Origin: an uncultured Gammaproteobacteria bacterium
GTDB taxonomy: Bacteria; Pseudomonadota; Gammaproteobacteria; HK1
Assembly (NCBI GenBank): GCA_947258715.1
Contig: CAMYJH010000014.1
Location: 1 to 64,000, forward strand
Reading direction: 5' to 3'
DNA: 64,000 nucleotides
This document shows positions 1-7,640 of the stretch, one piece after another (the first letter of the stretch is position 1; every line of letters begins with the position of its first letter). A program made the position numbers and the translations under genes. The notes under the pieces were generated by a model that saw only the letters and a list, made by a program, of their open reading frames with translations, did not search any database and was not told where the DNA came from.

Positions 1-552
1 TCCCCTCCCCGCGTCCCCGGGACCGCGCTGCAATCGGCGCGGCGGTGATCGTTCCTTTCTTTGTCGCCTGCCCGCCTTCGGCGGATCGCCCGCGGCTAGT
101 CCTTCGTGCTCTCTTCATCGATCGGCTCTCCAGTTGTAACGATCTAGCGGCCGCATTCAGGGAAACACTATCCACCATATTTAAAACTGTGTTCGAGACG
201 CATCACGTGCCTTGATCCAGATCAGATACATGACCCGCCGCCGGCAATCCAGTGGTCGCGACGGCGGAAAATCATGATCGGGGTCAACCGGCGCCCCGAA
301 GGGAGGGATTTTCCAAACACGATCCCACGCGGCGGAACGAAAGCGAGCCGTGTCGAATGAAATGAATACTCGGATCCCGCCGGTGGCCGCACTCGGCAAA
401 CGTCCTCTATCAACCGGAAAACCCACGGTAAATGCCAGCGACGAAGGCCACGGGTCGTGCTCCTAGAACTGAAGGTCGGGCGCCCACGAGGACGAGAATC
501 GGATCGAGGTCGAGCCAGACTCGGTGATCGGACGGGGTGACACGTAACCGAG
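1..552. other. Region without a recognisable gene
   Basis: No reading frame here resembles a protein I recognise, and the longer open frames on either strand have the low-complexity Arg/Ser/Pro look of GC-rich shadow frames. The only local signal I can support is an FNR/ANR-like palindrome at 212-225. The stretch runs into a truncated phosphoribosyltransferase at 553, so it may be eroded sequence of the same block. Confidence 0.5.
212..225. promoter_or_regulatory. FNR/ANR-like box
   Basis: The sequence TTGAT-CCAG-ATCAG matches the FNR/ANR/DNR consensus TTGAT-N4-ATCAA at nine of ten defined positions. In other proteobacteria, genes for long HPF proteins, small phosphoribosyltransferases and universal stress proteins are often under such oxygen-responsive control, and the next genes downstream are of those kinds. 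The box lies about 330 bp before the phosphoribosyltransferase remnant, too far for simple promoter control, so a link to 553 or 1063 is only a suggestion. Confidence 0.35.
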
Positions 553-699
553 TTGCATTGGCTTGAGCGCTTCGTCGAACGGGCCGACACCGGACGCAGT
601 CTGGCAGCGTCTCTCTCCGCCTACGCGGGGCGCGACGATGTGATGGTCCTGGCGCTCCCTCGCGGGGGCGTGCCGGTCGGGTTCGAGATAGCGCGGCGC
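553..699 (+). pseudogene. Truncated phosphoribosyltransferase N-terminus
   Basis: From a TTG at 553, about 49 residues read like the start of the small phosphoribosyltransferase family often found in stress/anaerobic clusters: an [12 protein letters not shown]-type opening, then [16 protein letters not shown]. The family continues for roughly another 150 residues, including the PRPP-binding loop. Here similarity stops near base 700 and the frame continues as Arg/Pro/Ser-rich non-homologous sequence until it runs into the HPF gene. No PRPP loop appears in any downstream frame, so this is a truncated, very probably non-functional gene. Confidence 0.65.
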
Positions 700-1062
700 C
701 CCGGGCAGCGGCTTGCGCCCGGTCGCAGCTACAGTAGGGCGTTCGGGGACAGACGCCGCCGCCCTGCAACACGCCGGCGCTCGCTGCGTTTGACGATCGC
801 ATTGAGCGCCATTCCGATGGATGGCTCGCGTCTGGTGAAGGAGACGCCGATGTCGTCAAAGGTGCGGTCATCCGGGCCATCGGCCGGAGGCACTTGCGGG
901 AGCGGCGTCTGCAAGACTGACCATGGATTTCGCCGCACGAGCGTTGCCACGGCTCAACGCGCTCCATTTCTGTTCACTGATCGGGATCAATATGCACACC
1001 CGCCCGCCCCCGCAACATTTCGAGAAGACCGAACGGGCAGCAAGCCCCAGGGCACAATGCTG
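700..1062. other. Spacer after the truncated gene; no recognised gene
   Basis: The phosphoribosyltransferase frame stays open here but has no family-like sequence. A plus-strand open frame of about 60 codons lies between TAG at 735-737 and a TGA near 920. It encodes a plausible-looking acidic stretch ([18 protein letters not shown]) that I do not recognise. It may be the tail of another broken gene. It has no clear start codon with a ribosome-binding site. Confidence 0.35.
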
Positions 1063-1659
1063 ATGTTGATCCCACTTCAGATTACATTTCGCGGCATGGA
1101 TCCTTCCCCAACCCTCGAGGCGAAGATCCGCGAGCAGGCCAATAAGCTTGAGTCGTTCCTCGAACCGATCACTTCCTGCCGGGTAGTGGTGGAGGCGCGA
1201 CACCATCACCGCAAGGGCAACCTCTACCACGTGCGCGTCGACATTAGGGTGCCGGACGCCGAGATAGTCGCGAGCCGCGACCCCAAGGAACACCATGCAC
1301 ACGAGGACGCCTACGTGGCGGCGCGTGACGCCTTTGACGCAGTGCAGCGCCGCCTCGAGGATTACGCGCGCCAGCGCCGGGGTCAGATAAAGCACCACCG
1401 GGTACCCACGCACGGGCGCATCCGCGAAATCGTCCCTGCCGCCAACTACGGTGTCATCGAGTCGTCGGACGGACGCGAGATCCGCTTTGAGCGCGAATCC
1501 GTCATCGAAGGGAACTTCGACCGCCTCGAGGCCGGCGACGAGGTCCGCTTCGTTGAGGTTGAAGGGGCCGAGGTTCCGATCGCGAGCACCGTCCATCCGA
1601 TTGGAAAGCACCACCTGGCGGGTTCTCCGGTGCACGGAGATCGCGATGAAAACGCCTGA
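1063..1659 (+). CDS. HPF/RaiA-family ribosome-hibernation protein with C-terminal cold-shock-like domain
   Basis: A 198-residue protein. Residues 1-110 match the HPF/RaiA (S30AE) fold: opening [14 protein letters not shown], then the basic [15 protein letters not shown] strand and the [21 protein letters not shown] helix. HPF proteins bind the 30S subunit and hold ribosomes inactive in stationary phase or starvation. Residues from about 128 resemble a cold-shock (OB-fold) domain, but the RNP1-like aromatic positions are altered (NYGVI, then FERESV instead of the usual YGFI and FHRNSV). This two-domain form is a known family. ATG codons at 1057 and 1063 are both possible; 1063 matches family N-termini better. 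It lies between two broken genes but is itself intact. Confidence 0.85.
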   Translation: MLIPLQITFRGMDPSPTLEAKIREQANKLESFLEPITSCRVVVEARHHHRKGNLYHVRVDIRVPDAEIVASRDPKEHHAHEDAYVAARDAFDAVQRRLEDYARQRRGQIKHHRVPTHGRIREIVPAANYGVIESSDGREIRFERESVIEGNFDRLEAGDEVRFVEVEGAEVPIASTVHPIGKHHLAGSPVHGDRDENA

Positions 1660-1708
1660 TATGCTTTCCTGGCTGCTCTCTTTTACGCTCGTCCTCATGC
1701 TTGCATAA
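1646..1708 (+). CDS. Possible 20-residue hydrophobic peptide overlapping the HPF gene
   Basis: An ATG at 1646, in a different frame and overlapping the last codons of the HPF gene, is preceded by GGAG with about 6 bases spacing and ends at TAA 1706-1708. The product is a short Lys-led peptide with one hydrophobic stretch ([14 protein letters not shown]), like a single-helix small membrane protein. I know of no family for it. It may be translated by coupling from the HPF gene, or be chance. Confidence 0.3.
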   Translation: MKTPDMLSWLLSFTLVLMLA

Positions 1709-1767
1709 GATTGAACCAGTCCCAACGGATGTGGGGATGTGGACAGTTGAGGATGAGCATTTGTGTA

Positions 1768-2393
1768 GATGCACCAGTCCGCGCTGCACCGCGAGGCGCA
1801 CGGCCTCGGTGCGGTTACTGGCGCCGAGCCTGGTGAACAGATTGCTGACGTGACACTTGACCGGGCGCTCGGTGATCTCCAGCTTTTCGGAGATCTCGCG
1901 GTTGCGCATGCCGTGGGCCAGCATGTCGAGGATGGTTTATTCGCACGTGGTGAGCGCGCGCGGGTGACGCAATCCGTGTGCCCGTTGATCCGAGCCAAGA
2001 GTGGGGCGCGTTTGCATTGCCGCCTCGCTCGCGGCGCGGTAGAGCCAGTCGGCGGCCTGGCGATAGTCGCGCTCGACGCCGATACACGGCGCATACATGC
2101 CGCCGGGCGCGCCTGGGCTTCCACCTGTCCCTGCTCTGCGACTTTGCGGAAGGCCAGCTCGCGGCTTGGGCCAAATCCTTGGCGACGCCGTCGCCGCGGG
2201 CGTACATCATGCCCAGGTTGAACCGCGAGGTCGGATCCCAAGCTTCGGCCAGCGGGCGCCAGACCTAAAGCGGGGTCTCGTAGTCGCCGGCCTTCGCCGC
2301 CGCGACGCCGGCCTCGAAATCCTGAGCAGCTGCAGCCGTCGGCGCGACGAGTAAGGCACCGGTCAGCAGCGCGATTTTAGTCAGCGGCCCCAT
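1768..2393 (-). pseudogene. Wrecked Sel1-repeat secreted protein joined to a LuxR-type DNA-binding domain
   Basis: On the minus strand, an ATG at 2393 opens a signal peptide (MGPLTKIALLTGALL, ending AAAAQDF), then an AAKAGDYETPL helix. TAG at 2265-2267 interrupts it at codon 43 where family members have a Gln or Arg. Beyond the stop come typical Sel1 repeat elements in three frames: FNLGMMYARGDGVAKD, LAFRKVAEQGQVEAQ and GGMYAPCIGVERDYRQAADW. The last frame continues into a LuxR-type helix-turn-helix (LAHGMRNREISEKLEITERP, then LFTRLGASNRTEAVRLAV) broken by TAA at 1937-1939. A secreted Sel1 protein and a LuxR regulator would not normally be one protein, so this looks like two genes joined by deletion, then decayed. 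Confidence 0.7.
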
Positions 2394-2440
2394 GCGTGTG
2401 CTCTCGGTGCGACCTTTATATTTATAAGCGATCTATAACA

Positions 2441-2458
2441 CTATCGGCCTGCCGATAG
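2441..2458 (-). terminator. Stem-loop downstream of the sixA-like gene
   Basis: CTATCGG (2441-2447) and CCGATAG (2452-2458) form a perfect 7-bp stem with a 4-base loop, about 50 bp beyond the stop of the minus-strand phosphohistidine phosphatase gene. On the minus strand it is followed by a TGTTATAG stretch rather than a clear U-run, so it is at best a weak terminator. Confidence 0.35.
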
Positions 2459-2508
2459 ACGTAGAGTTCCGTAATTTTCCAAGGCGCCGCGCTGGACGCC
2501 GATCCGAT

Positions 2509-3054
2509 TCAGGCCGTTAGCTCTCGAGGCCGGGTGACGCCGATAAGCTCGGCGCAGCCGGGCTCCAGATGCGACCAGTCGTCCGGCATCGACAGCCGCG
2601 CAAGCGCCGCAGTGGGCAGCGGCGGACTGTTTCCCGAATCGCCGATCGGCGATCCCGAAAGGTAGGCCGCCAGATCTTCCAGTCCCGGGTTGTGGCCCAC
2701 GATCATGCAGCGTCCGCCGGTCTCGTAACCCGCAAGCACCTGAAGCAGCGTCGTCACGTCGGCGAGATAAATCTCTTCCTGCCAGCGGACGATGGATTCG
2801 GGGATCTCTGCGTGGCGGCAAAATCTCAAGGTCGTCTGCCGGGCGCGTTCGGCGGTGGAGCTCACGATGTGGTCGGGCGTCAGCCCTTGCGCGCGCATCC
2901 AGCGCGCCATGCGCTTGACCGCTTTTCGGCCCCGCTTCGCGAGCGGTCTCTGAAAATCATCCTCGGCACCGGTATTCCAGTCGGATTTGCCGTGGCGAAA
3001 AATCAGCAGCTCGCGCGCCATAAGTTTTTGGGCTCGTTGCGACGAGTCAATCAT
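2509..3054 (-). CDS. SixA-type phosphohistidine phosphatase (histidine phosphatase superfamily)
   Basis: About 181 residues. The opening LLIFRHGKSDWN carries the RHG phosphate-binding and nucleophilic His motif. IVSSTAERARQT supplies the conserved Arg, and MIVGHNPGLEDLA holds the second catalytic His. Length and motif spacing match the SixA branch, whose E. coli member dephosphorylates phosphohistidine on phosphotransferase-type proteins. The target here is unknown. The first ATG is at 3054; an internal ATG at 3021 (MARELLIF) is closer to family N-termini, and neither has a strong ribosome-binding site. It is divergent from ppx across a 55-bp AT-rich gap, so the two may share control. Confidence 0.85.
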   Translation of the reverse strand: MIDSSQRAQKLMARELLIFRHGKSDWNTGAEDDFQRPLAKRGRKAVKRMARWMRAQGLTPDHIVSSTAERARQTTLRFCRHAEIPESIVRWQEEIYLADVTTLLQVLAGYETGGRCMIVGHNPGLEDLAAYLSGSPIGDSGNSPPLPTAALARLSMPDDWSHLEPGCAELIGVTRPRELTA

Positions 3055-3109
3055 ATTCTCGATGTATGATTATAAAAATGTTGTTGCGTGACGAGTATAT
3101 TACGGCAGC

Positions 3110-4657
3110 ATGCTTGTAAAGTCTGATAACGGCGATCCTGCTTCTCCACAATCACGCAGCGCAGATGCCAACTCCGCCGAAGTGATCGCAGCGGTGGACC
3201 TCGGCTCTAACAGCTTCCACATGAAAGTCGCGCGGGTCATCGATGGACAGCTCTCGGTCATCGACCGCATGCGCGATCCGGTGCGCCTGGCGGCGGGATT
3301 GAATGCACGAAAGAGACTGGACGAAGACGCGGTCGAGCAGGCCATCGAGTCGCTGAAGCGCTTTGGACAGCGACTTCGCGACCTGCCAAGCGACAACGTG
3401 CGCGCGGTCGGAACCAATACGCTGCGCCAAGCGCGGGATACGGAATCGTTTCTCGCCAGCGCGGAGGCCGCGTTGGGGCATCCGATCCAAATCATTTCCG
3501 GGCGCGAGGAAGCGCGGCTCATCTATATGGGCGTCGCGCACAGCACCGCCCAGGACGAGGGACGCAAGCTGGTGGTGGACATCGGCGGCGGCAGCACCGA
3601 AGTGATCATCGGCCGCCACTTCGAGCCGCTGATTACCGAAAGCCTCTACATGGGCTGCGTCGGCATGAGTCGACGGTTCTTCGCCGAGGGCGTCATCGAC
3701 GCGACCCAAATGCGCCACGCGGTGCTCGCGGCGAGACAGGAGCTGGAGCACGTGGAGAAGACCTTTCTGGATATCGGCTGGGACGTGGCCATCGGATCGT
3801 CGGGCACCATTCGAAATGTCGGTGAGGTGATCGTGAACCAGGAGTGGAGCCGGAAAGGGATCACCGCCAAGGCGCTATCCAAGCTGCGCCACGCCGTTGT
3901 TGATGCGGGCAGCGTGGACAAGCTGGATTTTCCCGGTCTGCAGCCGGAGCGCGCGCCCGTTTTTCCGGGCGGGGTCGCGGTTCTCACGGCGGTGTTTGAG
4001 GGGCTGGAGATCAAGCGCATGACGGTCGCCGACGGCGCGCTCCGCGAAGGGCTGCTCTACGACCTCATCGGGCGGCTGGGTTACGGCGACGTGCGCGGCG
4101 CCACCATCGACGATTGGTGTCGGCGCTACCGGGTGGACGACGCCCAGTCGCGTCGGGTGGCCGCGACCGCCGCCGCGCTGCTGGATCGAACCGCCGGGGC
4201 ATGGGAATTGAGCAAGAAAAGCTTCAGCCAGCTTCTGGTGTGGGCGGCGCGGCTGCATGAAATCGGCCTCGATATCGCCCACAGTCAGTACCACAAGCAT
4301 GGCGCCTACGTGATCGGCAACGCCGACCTGGCGGGCTTTTCCCGTCAGGAGCAGGCAGAGATCGCGGCCCTGGTGAGGGTGCACCGGCGCAAGTTCGCGG
4401 GCGAAGATTTCGACCCGCTGCCCAAGCGCCAGCGGGCCCGTCTTTTGCGCCTGGCGGTGCTGCTGCGCGTTGCCGTCGCCCTGCACCGGGGACGCTACGA
4501 TCTCGATCTCGACGGGCTCGAGGTCGATGCCAAAGCCGATTCCTTATCGCTTGCCTTCCCGCCCGGCTGGCTCGAGGACCACCCGCTCACCGCGGCGGAC
4601 CTGTCACGGGAACAGGCGTATTTGAAAGATGCGGGCGTCACGCTTCGCTTCGAGTAG
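3110..4657 (+). CDS. ppx: Exopolyphosphatase (Ppx/GppA family)
   Basis: 515 residues, the usual Ppx length. The actin/ASKHA-fold phosphate-binding elements are visible: AAVDLGSNSFHMKVAR near residue 28, GTNTLRQARD near 103, SGREEARLIYMGVAH near 128, and VVDIGGGSTEVIIG near 147. The C-terminal third has the HD-like helical domain (ARLHEIGLDIAHSQYHKHG), which favours the longer Ppx form. Ppx hydrolyses terminal phosphates from polyphosphate; GppA-type members also act on pppGpp, and sequence alone does not separate them. The neighbouring SixA and CHAD genes fit a polyphosphate role. No ppk is in the window. Confidence 0.9.
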   Translation: MLVKSDNGDPASPQSRSADANSAEVIAAVDLGSNSFHMKVARVIDGQLSVIDRMRDPVRLAAGLNARKRLDEDAVEQAIESLKRFGQRLRDLPSDNVRAVGTNTLRQARDTESFLASAEAALGHPIQIISGREEARLIYMGVAHSTAQDEGRKLVVDIGGGSTEVIIGRHFEPLITESLYMGCVGMSRRFFAEGVIDATQMRHAVLAARQELEHVEKTFLDIGWDVAIGSSGTIRNVGEVIVNQEWSRKGITAKALSKLRHAVVDAGSVDKLDFPGLQPERAPVFPGGVAVLTAVFEGLEIKRMTVADGALREGLLYDLIGRLGYGDVRGATIDDWCRRYRVDDAQSRRVAATAAALLDRTAGAWELSKKSFSQLLVWAARLHEIGLDIAHSQYHKHGAYVIGNADLAGFSRQEQAEIAALVRVHRRKFAGEDFDPLPKRQRARLLRLAVLLRVAVALHRGRYDLDLDGLEVDAKADSLSLAFPPGWLEDHPLTAADLSREQAYLKDAGVTLRFE

Positions 4658-4922
4658 CGGCCCGCGGCCGGCGGAAACGGCCCCTTGCCGGCGGCCCAGG
4701 GCTTGAAGTAGCCCTGTCATACGCGCCTGCGGGCATTCGCCTTCCTGGATCAGATATCATCGGGTTTCTGCCGCTGGCACGAATAGCGCCGTCATCCTGC
4801 GGGCCGGAGCGCAGCGATGGAGTCCCGCGGGGCAAGAGAAACGGCGGTGATGGCGCCTAACCGCCCCCGAGCTTCGGCTCGGCCGGCCGTTCAAGGCGCG
4901 ACGCCGCAGCGGACGCACGAGC

Positions 4923-6521
4923 ATGAAAAACAGCACACTCGTCGGCATCAACGAACCGATCGCCTACGTCCTCGAAAACGAGGCCGAGGGCCGGCGTGCG
5001 CTCAAAGCGCTGGAGTCGGCTTTCAGCACCCGTCGCGAGCGCTTGCCGGAGAACGATCTTGTCTACTTCGACACCTTCGACTGGCGTCTCTACGAGCGCG
5101 GCTTCAGACTGGCTACCGGTTGCCGCAACGGCGCCAAGATGCTGAAACTTGAATCCCCAGGTTTTTCCCTCGAAGCGCCGCTGGCAAAAAAAACCGCGCC
5201 GAGCTTCGGGCCGCGACTGCCGGAGGGCCCGCTGAAGGAGCTGCTTTGTCCAATTCTGGAGCTTCGCCGACTGCTGCCGCTGATGAAGATCGCCATCCGC
5301 AGCCACGGGCTTCGGATCCTCGACGGCGAGGAGAAGACGGTGGCGCGGGTCCATCTGGTGCATACCGACACCGCGCCGCCAGGCTCGCGACGCGCCCCGA
5401 TACCGCTGGCGCCGAGGCTCACGCTCACACCCATACGCGGCTACGCCGATCCGGCCGCACGGGTGATTCGTCATCTGGATACCGAGGTCGGCCTGGCACG
5501 GGCGTCTTCGAGTGCCTTCGACGAGATGCTCGCATCGGTGGAACAGCAGCCCGCAAGCTACAGCTCGAAGCTCCTTCTACCCATCCACCGCCGCATGAGC
5601 GCCGGAGAGGCGGTGCAGGTGATCTGCCGCCACCTGCTGAAGACCATGAAGGCGAACGAAGACGGTGTGCGCCGCGACTTAGACAGCGAATTCCTTCACG
5701 ACTTTCGGGTCGCGGTGCGCCGCACGCGGGCGGCGCTGGCGCAGCTCGAAGGGGTGTTTGACGCCGAAGCGCGGCGATTTTTCAAAAGCGAGTTCAAGTG
5801 GCTCGGCGCCATTACCGGCCCGGTACGAGATCTCGACGTCCACCTGCTGCAGATGGAGCACTACCGCGCAGCCCTGCCTTTAGAGGTGAGGCGCGATCTC
5901 GAGCCGCTCGCCACTTATCTTCGCCAGCACCGGGAGGCCGAGCGGCGAAAGCTCAAAACCAATCTTGCTACGCAGCGATACCGCCGGCTGGTGGAGCGCT
6001 GGCGAAAGTATCTGCAGGCGCCGCTGCCGGAGCCCGCGGTGTCGAAACACGCCCACCTTCCGGTGATCGAGGTCGCCTCCGCTCGCATCTGGCGCGCTTA
6101 CCGCAAAGTGGAAGACATGACCGCGGGCATTGACGACCTTTCCCCGGCCGATAAGCTGCACCGACTGCGTATTGGGTGCAAAAAGCTTCGCTACCTGCTG
6201 GAGTTTTTTCACCCCCTTTACGATGCACGCGCCGTTCAGCCCCTGATCAAATCGCTGAAGCAGTTGCAGGACAGTCTCGGGGATTTCAACGACCTCGAGG
6301 TGCAGCAGGTGGCGCTTAAGCGGTTTGCCCGGGAAATGAAGCACGAGGGACTGGCATCGGTGGACTGCCTGCTGGCGATGGGGCGCCTGCAGGGTCACCA
6401 CGATGAGCGTAAGACGACCGAGCGCCAGCGCTTCGCCCAGTGCCTTGGGGCATTCGACGCGCCGGAGAACAAGAAGCGCTTCGCGCGATTGTTCGACTCC
6501 ACACTCGGCAACGTCGGGTGA
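4923..6521 (+). CDS. CYTH-like/CHAD domain protein, probably polyphosphate-associated
   Basis: 532 residues. The first ~200 look like a degenerate CYTH/triphosphate-tunnel domain: YFDTFDWRLYERGFRL is recognisable, but the usual opening ExExK metal-binding motif is absent. From about residue 215 to the end is a CHAD domain: conserved His/Arg helices HDFRVAVRRTRAAL and LHRLRIGCKKLRYLLEFF, with many Lys/Arg. CHAD domains bind polyphosphate and locate to polyphosphate granules in characterised bacteria. The gene follows ppx by 265 bp and its stop codon overlaps the start of a ParA-type ATPase, so the two are probably co-translated. Loss of the ExExK motif suggests the N-terminal domain is not an active tunnel enzyme. 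Confidence 0.85.
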   Translation: MKNSTLVGINEPIAYVLENEAEGRRALKALESAFSTRRERLPENDLVYFDTFDWRLYERGFRLATGCRNGAKMLKLESPGFSLEAPLAKKTAPSFGPRLPEGPLKELLCPILELRRLLPLMKIAIRSHGLRILDGEEKTVARVHLVHTDTAPPGSRRAPIPLAPRLTLTPIRGYADPAARVIRHLDTEVGLARASSSAFDEMLASVEQQPASYSSKLLLPIHRRMSAGEAVQVICRHLLKTMKANEDGVRRDLDSEFLHDFRVAVRRTRAALAQLEGVFDAEARRFFKSEFKWLGAITGPVRDLDVHLLQMEHYRAALPLEVRRDLEPLATYLRQHREAERRKLKTNLATQRYRRLVERWRKYLQAPLPEPAVSKHAHLPVIEVASARIWRAYRKVEDMTAGIDDLSPADKLHRLRIGCKKLRYLLEFFHPLYDARAVQPLIKSLKQLQDSLGDFNDLEVQQVALKRFAREMKHEGLASVDCLLAMGRLQGHHDERKTTERQRFAQCLGAFDAPENKKRFARLFDSTLGNVG

Positions 6522-7297
6522 AGGTTTACGCCAGCTACAACATCAAGGGCGGGGTCGGAAAGACCACCGCCGCGGTCAATCTGGCCTTCCTCGCCAGCCA
6601 GCAGGGTCAGCGCACCCTGGTCTGGGACCTGGACCCCCAAGGCGCGGCCAGCTATTTCTTTCGCGTGAAGCCGAAATGGAAGGGCGGGGCCAAGGCGCTG
6701 ATACGGGGAAAACGCAGTCCGGAACCCCTGATCCGCGGCACCGATTTCGAGCGCCTGGACCTGCTTCGCGCCCACTTCGGATACCGGCACATGGACGTGG
6801 TGCTGTCGAAGCTCAAACGTCCCGACCGCCGCCTTGCCAAAGTGCTGGCCCTGCTCAAGGGCGAATACGATCGCGTATTTCTCGACTGTCCGGCGGGCAT
6901 CACCCTCGCTTCCGAGAGCGTGTTCCGGGCAGCCAACGTGCTGCTGGTCCCCACCATCCCGACCACGCTTTCCCTGCGCACCCTGCTTCAGCTTCTCAAA
7001 CACCTGAAGGGCGAGGGCGCGCGCCGACTTTCGGTGATGCCTTTTTTCAGCATGGTCGACAGGCGTAAATCGCTGCAGCAGCGGATCTGTCAGCAACCGC
7101 CGAATGGAATTCTCAAAAGCCACATTCCTTACTTAAGCGCCATCGAGCAGATGGCCGAGCGCCGAGCGCCCCTGCCCAGCTACGCTCCGTCGAGCCCGGC
7201 CGCGGAGGCGTTCAAGGCGCTATGGCGGGAGCTTGAAGCGAGCGATACCCAGGGGGTCTCCCTGAGTCGGCGCGAAGCGGAAGTGGCGATCATCTGA
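6518..7297 (+). CDS. ParA/MinD-type partitioning ATPase coupled to the CHAD gene
   Basis: 259 residues from a GTG at 6518 that overlaps the CHAD stop codon (GTGA). The deviant Walker A motif is intact with its signature Lys (KGGVGKTT, residues 10-17). The A' motif is DLDPQG and the Walker B-like motif is VFLDCPAG. The protein lacks an N-terminal helix-turn-helix and any membrane-targeting tail I can see. That resembles small ParA proteins that move cargo over the nucleoid rather than plasmid ParA regulators. No parB-like gene or parS-like repeat lies nearby. Co-translation with a polyphosphate-binding CHAD protein suggests the cargo could be polyphosphate granules, but this is inference. An in-frame ATG at 6440 is less likely than the overlapping GTG. 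Confidence 0.85.
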   Translation: MKVYASYNIKGGVGKTTAAVNLAFLASQQGQRTLVWDLDPQGAASYFFRVKPKWKGGAKALIRGKRSPEPLIRGTDFERLDLLRAHFGYRHMDVVLSKLKRPDRRLAKVLALLKGEYDRVFLDCPAGITLASESVFRAANVLLVPTIPTTLSLRTLLQLLKHLKGEGARRLSVMPFFSMVDRRKSLQQRICQQPPNGILKSHIPYLSAIEQMAERRAPLPSYAPSSPAAEAFKALWRELEASDTQGVSLSRREAEVAII

Positions 7298-7640
7298 AAC
7301 CAGAGAAAAGAAGAAAGATCATGCCGGCCGGTATCGATCCAATCGCCGATCCCGCGCTGGCGAATCGGTTCCCGAACTAAGAAAACGCGTGCCTTGAACA
7401 GGCTGTGTAAGAACTGATTCTTATGTGAGTCGGTGGCAGAAACTGGGTAAAAATGACTGTATTTCCAGCGGCTATCGCAAGTTTTTTGCACTCGAGCTCA
7501 TTAGGTGGCAAAAAAATCCGGTTACGTCCCAACGGCAACCATCGACCAAACCATCTACACAGCCCGTAAAGCAAGTGTTCGCTGGCGATGCCCCTCATGT
7601 TCTCGCGTTTTCTACCGCTTGTCGGCCTTGGCAAGGGATC
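7298..7640. other. AT-richer gap, with a possible 19-codon reading frame
   Basis: No gene of normal size is present. A 19-codon frame (ATG 7321 to TAA 7378-7380) follows an AAGAAAG ribosome-binding-like stretch, but its product resembles nothing I know. Around 7400-7520 the sequence is locally AT-richer than its flanks and contains AAGAA-CTGA-TTCTT. This might be the edge of an old insertion, but I see no transposase remnant or inverted termini. The gap separates the convergent parA and lapD genes and has no clear terminator. Confidence 0.35.

Noticed and set aside
868-2241. 457-codon minus-strand frame across the HPF gene
   Set aside because: It is antisense to HPF and crosses the Sel1/LuxR remnant. 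Its product is Arg/Ser/Pro-rich with no family pattern except where it crosses one fragment of the Sel1 remnant.
7298-7640. Insertion-sequence remnant
   Set aside because: There is AT-rich sequence but no transposase-like frame and no paired inverted termini.
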